Assembly (NCBI RefSeq): GCF_001485415.1
Contig: NZ_BCMQ01000001.1
Span: 1-64,000, forward strand
From: Myroides odoratimimus
Lineage (GTDB): Bacteria; Bacteroidota; Bacteroidia; Flavobacteriales; Flavobacteriaceae
DNA: 64,000 bases
Direction of reading: 5' to 3'
Part shown: piece by piece, positions 7,607-15,024 of the stretch
How the letters are laid out: every line of letters starts with the position of its first letter
Numbering within the stretch: the first letter of the stretch is position 1
Position numbers and translations under genes: made by a program
The notes under the pieces: model-generated
Seen by the model: the letters and a program-made list of their open reading frames with translations, nothing else
What the model was told of the DNA's origin: nothing
Database searches by the model: none

Positions 7607-7942
7607 ATGAAAAAAACAGTAAAAGTAGCAATGCTATTAGGCGTAATCACATTATCAATGGTAAGCTGTGATAAAGATGACAACCAACTTCAAATGAAGA
7701 AAGAGGTTAAAGTGAATGGAATGGATCAGGAGATGGAAAAAGATGATTGGGGCGTTCCACCTATTAAACCACCTGTAAGAAAAATAATGAATAATATAAA
7801 CGACCAAGAAATAGAAAAAGATGATTGGGGCGTTCCACCTATTAAGCCACCTGTAAGAAAAACAATGAATAATATAAACGACCAAGAAATAGAAAAAGAT
7901 GATTGGGGCGTTCCACCTATTAAACCACCTGTAAGAAAATAA
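7607..7942 (+). CDS. Small repeat lipoprotein, candidate secreted-peptide precursor
   Basis: 111 residues. A lipoprotein signal peptide ends at the lipobox Cys near residue 21 (TLSMVSC), followed by an acidic DKDD sequence. From residue 40 there are three nearly identical units spaced 26 residues (78 bp) apart, each containing DQE(I/M)EKDDWGVPPIKPPVRK. Only an M/I, an I/T and the first Asn differ. The core is acidic, then Trp-Gly, then Pro-rich, ending in a basic VRK. I do not recognise a family. Short secreted proteins with DK..PP-type tails near sensor kinases seem familiar from other flavobacteria, but that is an impression. A terminator follows, then a decayed copy and a sensor kinase gene, all on the same strand. 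Tandem identical units are compatible with a multi-copy peptide precursor or a structural surface repeat. Confidence 0.75.
   Translation: MKKTVKVAMLLGVITLSMVSCDKDDNQLQMKKEVKVNGMDQEMEKDDWGVPPIKPPVRKIMNNINDQEIEKDDWGVPPIKPPVRKTMNNINDQEIEKDDWGVPPIKPPVRK
7724..7939 (+). repeat. 78-bp tandem repeat, about 2.8 copies
   Basis: Units start at 7724, 7802 and 7880 (gat/gac of the DQE codons). The second and third are almost identical at DNA level. The unit length is a multiple of three, so copy number could change without a frameshift. Confidence 0.9.
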
Positions 7943-8022
7943 TAAATAATATAACTATTTAATAAATTATGAACTGAAAAATAAACAATTATAATATATT
8001 ATAAAACAGTAATGATTTTACC

Positions 8023-8063
8023 AAGTTTAGAGAATAACTTTTATTCTCTAAACTTTATTTTTA
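8023..8063 (+). terminator. Terminator of the repeat lipoprotein gene
   Basis: AAGTTTAGAGAATAA (8023-8037) and TTATTCTCTAAACTT (8041-8055) pair perfectly over 15 bp with loop CTT, followed by TATTTTT. Confidence 0.8.
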
Positions 8064-8106
8064 AAACATAGTTTATACTATATGATTAGCACCAATTTAT
8101 GATACA

Positions 8107-8252
8107 TCAGTAAAAGTAGTAATACTATTGGATACAAGCATATTGATGAAGATGATAATCAACTTCAGATGAAGAAAGAGGTTAAAACGAAAGGGATGAA
8201 TGAACAAGAATGTATTGATTGGAGAAGTACACCAATTAAAAGACTAAAATAA
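8107..8252 (+). pseudogene. Decayed paralogue of the repeat lipoprotein
   Basis: From 8107 the DNA closely matches the 5' part of the 7607-7942 gene (cagtaaaagtag, then gatgataatcaacttcagat, then gaagaaagaggttaaa). It lacks the start codon and has lost about 14 bp, removing the lipobox region and shifting the frame. The downstream frame reads DEDDNQLQMKKEVKTKGMNE, then QECIDWRSTPIKRLK and a stop at 8250-8252. Only one, altered repeat unit remains: the Trp and a P-I-K remnant survive but the VPPIKPP core does not. This shows an old tandem gene duplication with loss of one copy. Confidence 0.75.
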
Positions 8253-8289
8253 TACCATAAGCATCAAATAAAAACTATAAATTCGAAGA

Positions 8290-10035
8290 ATGAAAAGAAC
8301 TTTACTCACTTCTTATTCCTCGAATTTTTTATGGATAATAATTTTATCCTTTTTAGTATGCTCTTGTAATAAGAGTGATGATACTAAAGTGATTGATTTA
8401 AAGAAATTAGACAGTGCATATCACTATCAGCAAAAAGCTGATAGCCTTTATCACTTAAATCAACTAGACAGCGCTTTTAATAATTATTTAAAATCAAATC
8501 AGTTATTTAAACATCTTGCTAAAACAGAAAGTATTACTTATAATAATTTAAGGATCTCAACTATATACTTGATAGCAGGGGATCCCAATAGTGCTCAAGA
8601 AATACTTGTTAATGAAATTTCCCAAACTAATAATATATCTCCTACTTTTAAAAACTATATATATTCAATTTTAGCAACCTGCTACTCAGAGCTAATTGAT
8701 TATGATTTATCCAATAAATATGCTTATAAGTCACTTAGAATTTCCAATATATCAGTTGAAGCCAAAGCTATAATAAATAACAATATAGCTTCTAATTATA
8801 TTAGTTTAAAAGAATACACTAAAGCAATTGATATTTTACAAGACATTCTTTCTTCTAATGTATTTAAAGAAATGCCTCTAGAACAAGCAAGATGTTTGAA
8901 CAACTTAGGAAAAGCCCTTTACTTACAAGACAAATCACAAGGATTAAAAGAATTAGAAGAAGCCTTAGCTATAAGACTAAACGATATCAATCAAAATGAC
9001 ATCTATAGAAGCTATATCAACCTAGCAGAATATTATACCTTAAATAAAGATTATCACTCTGCACATGACTATGCCTTAAAGGCTTATGAAATCACTACAA
9101 CTAATAAAAATAAAAAAGACAAACTACAAGCACTTGAATACCTCATCAAGTCAAGTACAGACAGTCCCTCTAAGTATTATGCAGATTATATAGACCTTTC
9201 TAAAGAAATCGCTACGGAGACTCAACAAGCGAAGAATCAATTCGCTAAAATACGTTATGACTTTGAACAACATGAACAAGAGAACATTAAGCTAAAACTT
9301 GATTTACAACACAGTGAACTAGTATCTGCTAGAAGTAAAAATGCTCTTTATGTGAGTCTTCTTTGTTTATTGGCAGGTGGAGTGATTACATCTTTTATTT
9401 ACAGAAGAATAAAACATCGTCATAGACTAGATAAGATTCAACAGTCTTACTTAACAGAAACTAAAATTGCTAAAAAGATACATGACGAATTAGCGAATGA
9501 TGTATTCAATGCATTAACGTATACACAGAACTTTAATCTTCAAACTCCAGAAACAAAGAATCATTTACTATCTGATCTGGAGTCTATCTATAAAAAAGCA
9601 AGAAATATTTCTCTGCAACATAGCTCTATTGCAACGGATGAAACCTTTGTTACCCATTTGACTAATTTATTCAATGAATACACTACTGCTAACTGCCAGA
9701 TTATCATCTCAGGGCTTGACAACTTTGATTTTTCTTTACTTGATAAGAATCAAAAGATAACCATCTATCGAGTAATACAAGAATTATTAGTCAATATGAA
9801 GAAACATAGTATGGCTACTATAGTAGTGTTCAAATTCAGTGAAGATAAAAAACACTTTAAAATATTCTATTCTGATAACGGTGTAGGAATCATACAGGAG
9901 GATATTAAATCAAAAAATGGGCTTTCAAATGTGGAAAACCGTATTACTAATATTGGAGGAACATTTATATTTGATTCAACTAATAAACTGGGTGTAAAGT
10001 ATAATATCCAATTACCGAAAAAAAATTATGTTTAA
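8290..10035 (+). CDS. TPR-containing sensor histidine kinase (HisKA_3 type)
   Basis: 581 residues. An N-terminal signal sequence with possible lipobox (FLVCSC, Cys26) is followed by a helical TPR region (about 40-290; repeats such as ADSLYHLNQLDSAFNNYLKS and YHSAHDYALKAYEIT), a coiled coil (about 305-350) and one membrane segment (352-371). The cytoplasmic kinase has phospho-acceptor His398 in IAKKIHDELAND, N-box around 498-502 (ELLVN), G1 box DNGVG (529-533) and G2-like NGLSNVENRI (543-552). This is the NarX/DesK-like class. The TPR domain is predicted to lie in the periplasm, where it could bind a peptide or protein. The gene overlaps the response regulator by 8 bp, so the two are translationally coupled. 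Confidence 0.92.
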   Translation: MKRTLLTSYSSNFLWIIILSFLVCSCNKSDDTKVIDLKKLDSAYHYQQKADSLYHLNQLDSAFNNYLKSNQLFKHLAKTESITYNNLRISTIYLIAGDPNSAQEILVNEISQTNNISPTFKNYIYSILATCYSELIDYDLSNKYAYKSLRISNISVEAKAIINNNIASNYISLKEYTKAIDILQDILSSNVFKEMPLEQARCLNNLGKALYLQDKSQGLKELEEALAIRLNDINQNDIYRSYINLAEYYTLNKDYHSAHDYALKAYEITTTNKNKKDKLQALEYLIKSSTDSPSKYYADYIDLSKEIATETQQAKNQFAKIRYDFEQHEQENIKLKLDLQHSELVSARSKNALYVSLLCLLAGGVITSFIYRRIKHRHRLDKIQQSYLTETKIAKKIHDELANDVFNALTYTQNFNLQTPETKNHLLSDLESIYKKARNISLQHSSIATDETFVTHLTNLFNEYTTANCQIIISGLDNFDFSLLDKNQKITIYRVIQELLVNMKKHSMATIVVFKFSEDKKHFKIFYSDNGVGIIQEDIKSKNGLSNVENRITNIGGTFIFDSTNKLGVKYNIQLPKKNYV

Positions 10036-10699
10036 AAAGATATTAGTTGTCGAGGATTATGATAGTATCAATATTGGTATTGTACAAGCCCTAAGTGACA
10101 ACATTCCGCAGGTCGAAGTATACAGTACTAAATACTGTGATGATGCTTGGCTAAAAATTCAAGGTGCTAAGAACAATAACTCACCGTTTGATTTAATCAT
10201 CTCTGACTTGTCTTTTCAAGAAGACTATAGAGAAACTAAACTAAAGGGAGGAGCAGACTTAATCAAATTAATACGTGAACAAGATGACAATCTTAAAATC
10301 ATTGTCTATTCTATAGAAAACAGATTTATAGAAGTAAGTGAATTAATAGATGATTTAAAAGTCAATGCTTATATCAGCAAAGGGAGAAATAGTATTAAAG
10401 AACTACTAGCGGCTATCACCTATATCCAACAAGAGGAAAAACCTTATCTATCACCAGATATCAAGGATGTAAAAGATAATCCTGTCACACTAGTACTTCA
10501 AGAGGAAGATTTAACTATTCTCCGTCTACTAGCAGAAGGGTACTCTCAAAGTGAAATGAGCCATAAGTTTAAAGAAGATAATTTATCGATAGCAAGTACA
10601 AGTAGTATCGAAAAGAGAATAAGCCGTTTAAGAGTTTCTTTTAATGCTAAAAACACAACACACCTTATTGGTATTGTAAAAGATATGGGAATCATTTAA
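10028..10699 (+). CDS. LuxR/NarL-type response regulator
   Basis: 223 residues. Receiver domain 1-125 has the acidic pair E9/D10, phospho-acceptor D60 (DLIISD) and conserved K118 (AYISKG). The C-terminal domain (about 154-223) has a LuxR-like helix-turn-helix (EDLTILRLLAEGYSQSEMSH, then SSIEKRISRLRVSF). It is the cognate partner of the overlapping kinase. The DNA-binding helix is longer and less canonical than in NarL (an insert KFKEDNLSIAST before the recognition helix). Targets are unknown; the flanking lipoprotein genes are the obvious candidates. Confidence 0.92.
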   Translation: MFKKILVVEDYDSINIGIVQALSDNIPQVEVYSTKYCDDAWLKIQGAKNNNSPFDLIISDLSFQEDYRETKLKGGADLIKLIREQDDNLKIIVYSIENRFIEVSELIDDLKVNAYISKGRNSIKELLAAITYIQQEEKPYLSPDIKDVKDNPVTLVLQEEDLTILRLLAEGYSQSEMSHKFKEDNLSIASTSSIEKRISRLRVSFNAKNTTHLIGIVKDMGII

Positions 10700-10846
10700 A
10701 CCCGGACTCTCCTCCATTAGCTAAATACTACAGTAAACTCTAATACTCATCAATCATTTTGACATAAATATTCACTAAATGAGGTTTTCCGTAAAACACT
10801 GTCATTTTTAGCCAGTACTTTTACCTTCCATAAATCATGCTGTATT

Positions 10847-11185
10847 ATGCAAAAATATGTTTATCTATTAGTTATCTCTTTCTTTCTTCTTTTTTCTGGT
10901 TGTAATGAAGGGCGATATACAGTAATGGAGCCTACAGAAGAAGATAAAGCTTACCAAGTAGAAATAGACTCTATATTGACTATTTACAGTCAACATGCTT
11001 CTATCTACTCAGAAATATACCCGAAAGCGCTATATGGTAATAAAGAGGCCTTAAAAAGATACTCTGATCTCATGTTAGATATTAATGTATTAGATAATAA
11101 ATTAAATCTATTAATTAATCAGAACAGAATAACATCCAACCAACTTAAGAAATATATGAAATTGAGAAAACAATTTACTCAATAA
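10847..11185 (+). CDS. Small lipoprotein of unknown function
   Basis: 112 residues. A hydrophobic signal peptide with lipobox FSGC (Cys19) is followed by about 90 mostly helical, charged residues with no recognisable domain. It lies 147 bp after the response regulator on the same strand and ends in a bidirectional terminator. It could be a target or accessory protein of the two-component system, but only its position suggests that. Confidence 0.75.
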   Translation: MQKYVYLLVISFFLLFSGCNEGRYTVMEPTEEDKAYQVEIDSILTIYSQHASIYSEIYPKALYGNKEALKRYSDLMLDINVLDNKLNLLINQNRITSNQLKKYMKLRKQFTQ

Positions 11186-11217
11186 AAAAAAGCAGGAAGA
11201 TCTTTCCTGCTTTTTTA
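11184..11217. terminator. Bidirectional terminator between lipoprotein and clpX
   Basis: AGCAGGAA (11191-11198) and TTCCTGCT (11204-11211) with loop GATCT, flanked by an A run on the left and a T run on the right, so it works for both convergent genes. Confidence 0.85.
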
Positions 11218-12459
11218 TTATGATGCAACTTCTAATCGTTGCAATAAGTTTTTATTTAATGCCTGAGCCGTGTAGTCTTTATCTACATTTAACTCTTTTA
11301 CTCCATCTTGGCTAGGTAACTCGTACATAGCGTCTGTTAGAATAGCTTCACATAACGATCTCAATCCTCTAGCACCTAACTTATACTCTAGTGCTTTATC
11401 CACAATATAATCTAATGCCTCATCAGTAATAGAGAACTTAATACCATCCATTTCGAATAGCTTTTCATATTGTTTTATTAGAGCATTTTTAGGTTCCGTA
11501 AGAATTGCACGCAATGTCGTCTTATCTAATGGATCCATATGCGTTAATACAGGCAACCTTCCAATAATCTCAGGGATTAATCCATAGTCCTTAATATCCT
11601 TTGGAATAATATACTGCATTAGGTTAGTACGATCTACTTGATCTCCTTCTACTGTAGACTTATATCCTACAGCTTGCATATTTAATCGTTTAGAAATAAG
11701 TCTTTCAATTCCGTCAAAAGCTCCTCCTGCTACGAAAAGAATATTCTTTGTGTTTACTTCAATAAACTTCTGATCTGGATGCTTTCTTCCTCCTTTAGGT
11801 GGTACATTTACTATACTTCCTTCTAGAAGCTTTAATAAAGCCTGCTGAACTCCTTCTCCTGATACATCACGTGTTATAGATGGGTTATCACTCTTACGCG
11901 CGATTTTATCTATCTCATCTATAAAGATGATACCACGTTCTGCTTTTTCTACATCGTAATCTGCAGCTTGTAAAAGTTTAGTAAGAATACCTTCTACGTC
12001 TTCTCCTACATAACCAGCCTCTGTTAATACTGTCGCATCTACAATAGCTAATGGTACGTTCAACATTCTAGCAATTGTTTTTGCTACTAATGTTTTACCT
12101 GTACCTGTCTGTCCCACCATCAAGATATTACTCTTTTCGATTTCGATATCTTGATCATCGCCATTCATTTCTTGTAGAAGACGTTTATAGTGATTATAAA
12201 CAGCTACAGACATTACTTTCTTAGTTTGATCTTGTCCTATGACATACTCATCTAAGAACGCTCTTATTTCCATTGGTTTCTTAAGTAATAAATCACTTGA
12301 CAAATCACTTAAATGTTTTGACTGTTGTTCTTCTAATACTATACCATAAGCTTGCTCTACACAACGGTCACAAATATGAGCATCTATACCAGCAATTAGA
12401 ATATTTGTATCAGATTTAGCACGCCCACAGAATGAACATGACATTTCTTCTTTAGCCAT
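11218..12459 (-). CDS. clpX: ATP-dependent Clp protease ATPase subunit ClpX
   Basis: 413 residues, normal length. An N-terminal zinc-binding domain (Cys8, Cys11, Cys30, Cys33) is followed by an AAA+ module with Walker A GQTGTGKT (116-123), pore loop GYVG (149-152), Walker B IIFIDEID (177-184) and the RKH loop (GGRKHP). ClpX unfolds substrates and feeds them into ClpP. It lies 3 bp after clpP in the conserved order tig-clpP-clpX and ends in a bidirectional terminator. Confidence 0.98.
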   Translation of the reverse strand: MAKEEMSCSFCGRAKSDTNILIAGIDAHICDRCVEQAYGIVLEEQQSKHLSDLSSDLLLKKPMEIRAFLDEYVIGQDQTKKVMSVAVYNHYKRLLQEMNGDDQDIEIEKSNILMVGQTGTGKTLVAKTIARMLNVPLAIVDATVLTEAGYVGEDVEGILTKLLQAADYDVEKAERGIIFIDEIDKIARKSDNPSITRDVSGEGVQQALLKLLEGSIVNVPPKGGRKHPDQKFIEVNTKNILFVAGGAFDGIERLISKRLNMQAVGYKSTVEGDQVDRTNLMQYIIPKDIKDYGLIPEIIGRLPVLTHMDPLDKTTLRAILTEPKNALIKQYEKLFEMDGIKFSITDEALDYIVDKALEYKLGARGLRSLCEAILTDAMYELPSQDGVKELNVDKDYTAQALNKNLLQRLEVAS

Positions 12460-12462
12460 AAA

Positions 12463-13122
12463 TTATTTTCTAATTAAAACCTCATCAATCATTCCATATT
12501 CTTTAGCCTCTTGTGCAATCATCCAGTAGTCACGATCACTATCATGATGTACTTTCTCCATAGATTGTCCAGAGTGCTTAGAGATGATTTCGTATAATTC
12601 ATCTTTTAATTTTAATATCTCACGAGCTGTAATTTCGATATCAGAAGCTTGTCCTTGTGCTCCTCCTAATGGTTGGTGAATCATCACTCGTGAATGTGGT
12701 AATGCAGAACGTTTTCCTGCAGCTCCAGCACATAATAACACAGCTCCCATTGATGCTGCCATACCTGTACAAATCGTTGCTACATCAGGTTTGATTAACT
12801 GCATTGTATCATAGATACCTAATCCAGCATAAACACCTCCTCCAGGAGAGTTCACATAGATACTAATGTCTTTCTCGTTATCTACACTTTCTAAGAATAA
12901 TAACTGCGCCTGTATAATATTCGCTACATAATCATCAATAGCTGTTCCCATAAAGATGATTCTATCCATCATTAAACGTGAGAACACATCCATAGAAGCA
13001 ACGTTCATCTGTCTTTCTTCTATAATGTAAGGAGTCATACTACTAACGATTTTATCGTAGTACATACTATTTATTCCTTGGTGCTTTGTAGCAAATTTTT
13101 GAAACTCTTTACCAAAATCCAT
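12463..13122 (-). CDS. clpP: ATP-dependent Clp protease proteolytic subunit ClpP
   Basis: 219 residues from the ATG at 13122. An in-frame TTG four codons upstream is less likely as the start. Catalytic triad: Ser124 in GMAASMGA, His149 in MIHQPLGG and Asp198 in SDRDYWM. The segment NSPGGGVYAG is the conserved substrate-binding strand/oxyanion region. The protein forms the barrel protease that works with ClpX, encoded 3 bp downstream. The leader contains the terminator of tig. Confidence 0.97.
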   Translation of the reverse strand: MDFGKEFQKFATKHQGINSMYYDKIVSSMTPYIIEERQMNVASMDVFSRLMMDRIIFMGTAIDDYVANIIQAQLLFLESVDNEKDISIYVNSPGGGVYAGLGIYDTMQLIKPDVATICTGMAASMGAVLLCAGAAGKRSALPHSRVMIHQPLGGAQGQASDIEITAREILKLKDELYEIISKHSGQSMEKVHHDSDRDYWMIAQEAKEYGMIDEVLIRK

Positions 13123-13151
13123 ATTCTTCTTCAATTTATTTTAAATACTAT

Positions 13152-13189
13152 ATAAAAAAATAAGCGCCTCTCTTTAACAGAAAGACGCT
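13152..13189 (-). terminator. Terminator after tig, within the clpP leader
   Basis: On the minus strand AGCGTCTTTC and GAGAGGCGCT pair over 10 positions including two G-U pairs, followed by TTATTTTTTTATA. Because of the G-U pairs the fold is stable only in minus-strand RNA, which fits termination of tig. Confidence 0.7.
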
Positions 13190-13197
13190 CAAATATA
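13190..13197 (-). promoter_or_regulatory. Possible clpP -7 box
   Basis: TATATTTG on the minus strand, directly before the terminator hairpin and about 68 bp before the clpP ATG. No clear -33 partner. If used, transcripts would run straight into the hairpin. Confidence 0.35.
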
Positions 13198-13215
13198 CTT
13201 ATTTTTTTCCGGATA

Positions 13216-14538
13216 TTATTCTCCGTACATTTCCTTAACGAAATCTTTGTAAGATACTTCTTTTACTTCAGCTTTTACTTTATCGTTAAATAAAGCTAAT
13301 ACTTTTTCATTCATTACTTGCTCAGAAATACGTCTAACTTCATCTTGGTTAGTCATTACTCTAGCAACAATATCTTCAACTACTTTAGCTTCAGGATCCA
13401 TTTGTCCAAACTGAGCCATTTGATCTTTAATCAACTTAGTAGTATATTCTTTAATTTCTTCGAAGTTTAATTGTAAGTCATATTGAGACATTACTTTTCC
13501 TTCTACTAATTGGTAACGTAAACCTTTTTCTGATTTTGTGTACTCAGCAGCAGCTTCTTCAGCAGTCATTGGAGTCTCACCTGCATCCATTAACCATTTA
13601 GTTAAGAAAGCAGCTGGTAATTCAAATGAAGTATTCTCTAATAAATGTTCGTAAACATCGTTTAAGAATTTTTGATCTGCTTGACTAGCAAATTGCTTTT
13701 CAGCATCTTCTTTGATTTTTTCTTTTAATTGCTCAACAGAAGTAACAACTCCTTCTCCAAACAATTTATCGAATAACTCTTGGTTTAATTCGGCTTTCTC
13801 TGTTTCATTGATTTCGTTGATAGTAAATACTACATCAATTTCTAATCCGTGAACTTTATCATGATCAACAGCTAAAACTTCCATTAATTTATGGTCATCT
13901 TCGAATAAACCTTTAGTACTTACAGTAACTTGGTCACCTACTTTTTTACCAATAAATTTCTTTTGGTTTGTTTTAGTTCTGATATCGCTTACAGCAATCT
14001 TAACTTCATTATTGATTCCCTCTTCTTCGTTAGCGAAAGTACCTACCATTTCTGATGTTTCTTCTACTACCTCTTTAGAGATCATTTTTCCGTATTGTTT
14101 TTGAATAAACTCAACTTGCTCGTCAAGCATAGCATCATCAGCTACAACTTTGAACTTCTTGATTTTATTTTTACCTTCTAAGTCTAAAGAAAACTCAGGA
14201 GCTAATCCTAATTCAAAATCAAATTTTAATACATCTGCATCCCAGTTAATATCATTAGCTACTGGTAATGGATTTCCTAAAATATCTAATTTTTCTTCTA
14301 CAAGATAGTTACTTAATTTTTCTTGCAAAATTTTGTTTACTTCTTCGAACAATACAGCTTTACCATATTGTTTTACGATTAAACTCATTGGAACTGCACC
14401 TTTTCTAAATCCAGGAACGTTTGCGTTCTTTTTGTAGTTAGATAAAACGTTATCTACATTACCTTGGTAATCTTCTTTTGCAAGCTCAATAGTTACGATT
14501 GCATTAAGAGCATCTACATTATTTCTTGTAATATTCAT
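13216..14538 (-). CDS. tig: Trigger factor (ribosome-associated chaperone)
   Basis: 440 residues. The N-terminal ribosome-binding domain has the signature PGFRKGAVP around residues 43-51. The middle region (about 150-240), where the peptidyl-prolyl isomerase domain lies in E. coli, lacks the usual FKBP active-site pattern and looks strongly diverged, as I recall for Bacteroidota. The helical C-terminal chaperone region (about 245-440) is rich in Glu and Lys. It holds nascent chains at the ribosome exit. It heads the tig-clpP-clpX cluster and has its own promoter and a terminator after the stop. Confidence 0.93.
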   Translation of the reverse strand: MNITRNNVDALNAIVTIELAKEDYQGNVDNVLSNYKKNANVPGFRKGAVPMSLIVKQYGKAVLFEEVNKILQEKLSNYLVEEKLDILGNPLPVANDINWDADVLKFDFELGLAPEFSLDLEGKNKIKKFKVVADDAMLDEQVEFIQKQYGKMISKEVVEETSEMVGTFANEEEGINNEVKIAVSDIRTKTNQKKFIGKKVGDQVTVSTKGLFEDDHKLMEVLAVDHDKVHGLEIDVVFTINEINETEKAELNQELFDKLFGEGVVTSVEQLKEKIKEDAEKQFASQADQKFLNDVYEHLLENTSFELPAAFLTKWLMDAGETPMTAEEAAAEYTKSEKGLRYQLVEGKVMSQYDLQLNFEEIKEYTTKLIKDQMAQFGQMDPEAKVVEDIVARVMTNQDEVRRISEQVMNEKVLALFNDKVKAEVKEVSYKDFVKEMYGE

Positions 14539-14561
14539 TTTTGATGTATTTACATATAAAA

Positions 14562-14596
14562 TTGGGTTGCAAAAATATATTATTTTTACAACCCAA
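14562..14596. terminator. 16-bp inverted repeat: terminator overlapping tig promoter
   Basis: Arms 14562-14577 and 14581-14596 pair over 16 positions with a single mismatch (14570/14588) and a 3-nt loop (TTGGGTTG outer, AAAAATA inner). On the minus strand it is followed by TTTTAT, fitting a terminator for the upstream PF04020 gene. The inner arm contains the tig -7 box. Confidence 0.65.
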
Positions 14597-14600
14597 ACAA
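14570..14600 (-). promoter_or_regulatory. tig promoter
   Basis: The minus strand reads TATTTTTG (14577-14570), matching TAnnTTTG, with TTG at 14600-14598 after a 20-bp spacer. The tig ATG is about 32 bp downstream. It overlaps the inverted repeat at 14562-14596. Confidence 0.55.
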
Positions 14601-14635
14601 CTTTTTAAGTAATTGTATTTCAACTATTAATTTTT

Positions 14636-14992
14636 TTATCCTCTTCTAGGCTCATCTTTTTGTAAAAACCCATTTACTACAGATTGACAAAATGTCAAGA
14701 CAACACTAAATAGTAATGCAGTCCAAAATCCACTTACCGTAAATCCATTGACAAAATAGGCTGCTAACTGTATGATAACTGCGTTAATTACAAGTAAGAA
14801 CAATCCCATAGTAACAATAGTCGCAGGTAATGTCATAAACACTAAAATAGGTCTTAAAAACATATTTAATATCCCTAGCGCTACTGCCACCCATAGTCCA
14901 GTAGTAAAACTCTCTACAAAAACTCCTGGTAAAATATTTGCTAATAAAACAACTAAACCAGTAGTAATTAATAATCTAATGATAAATCCCAT
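14636..14992 (-). CDS. PF04020-type four-helix membrane protein ("phage holin family")
   Basis: 118 residues, nearly all hydrophobic, with four predicted membrane helices (about 4-24, 30-50, 55-78, 85-108) and the motif NMFLRPILVFMTLPATIVTMG, typical of the small PF04020 family (YvlD-like). Databases often label this family phage holin, but no phage genes lie nearby and the function is unknown. It stands between the SGNH lipoprotein gene and tig. Confidence 0.85.
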   Translation of the reverse strand: MGFIIRLLITTGLVVLLANILPGVFVESFTTGLWVAVALGILNMFLRPILVFMTLPATIVTMGLFLLVINAVIIQLAAYFVNGFTVSGFWTALLFSVVLTFCQSVVNGFLQKDEPRRG

Positions 14993-15024
14993 ATTTAATT
15001 TTTTGTTTAAAATTAAAAAGAATT

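Noticed and set aside
7655..7885. Minus-strand frame opposite the repeat lipoprotein
   Set aside because: Mirror of the repeats; the + strand has the signal peptide and clean codons.
7724..7939. CRISPR-like array
   Set aside because: Repeats are contiguous, in frame and coding, without spacers; no cas genes.
10700..10846. Small RNA or promoter between response regulator and lipoprotein
   Set aside because: No TAnnTTTG box, hairpin or conserved element that I could support.
14636..14992. Prophage, suggested by the holin label of the PF04020 protein
   Set aside because: No other phage gene nearby; the family is widespread and housekeeping-like.
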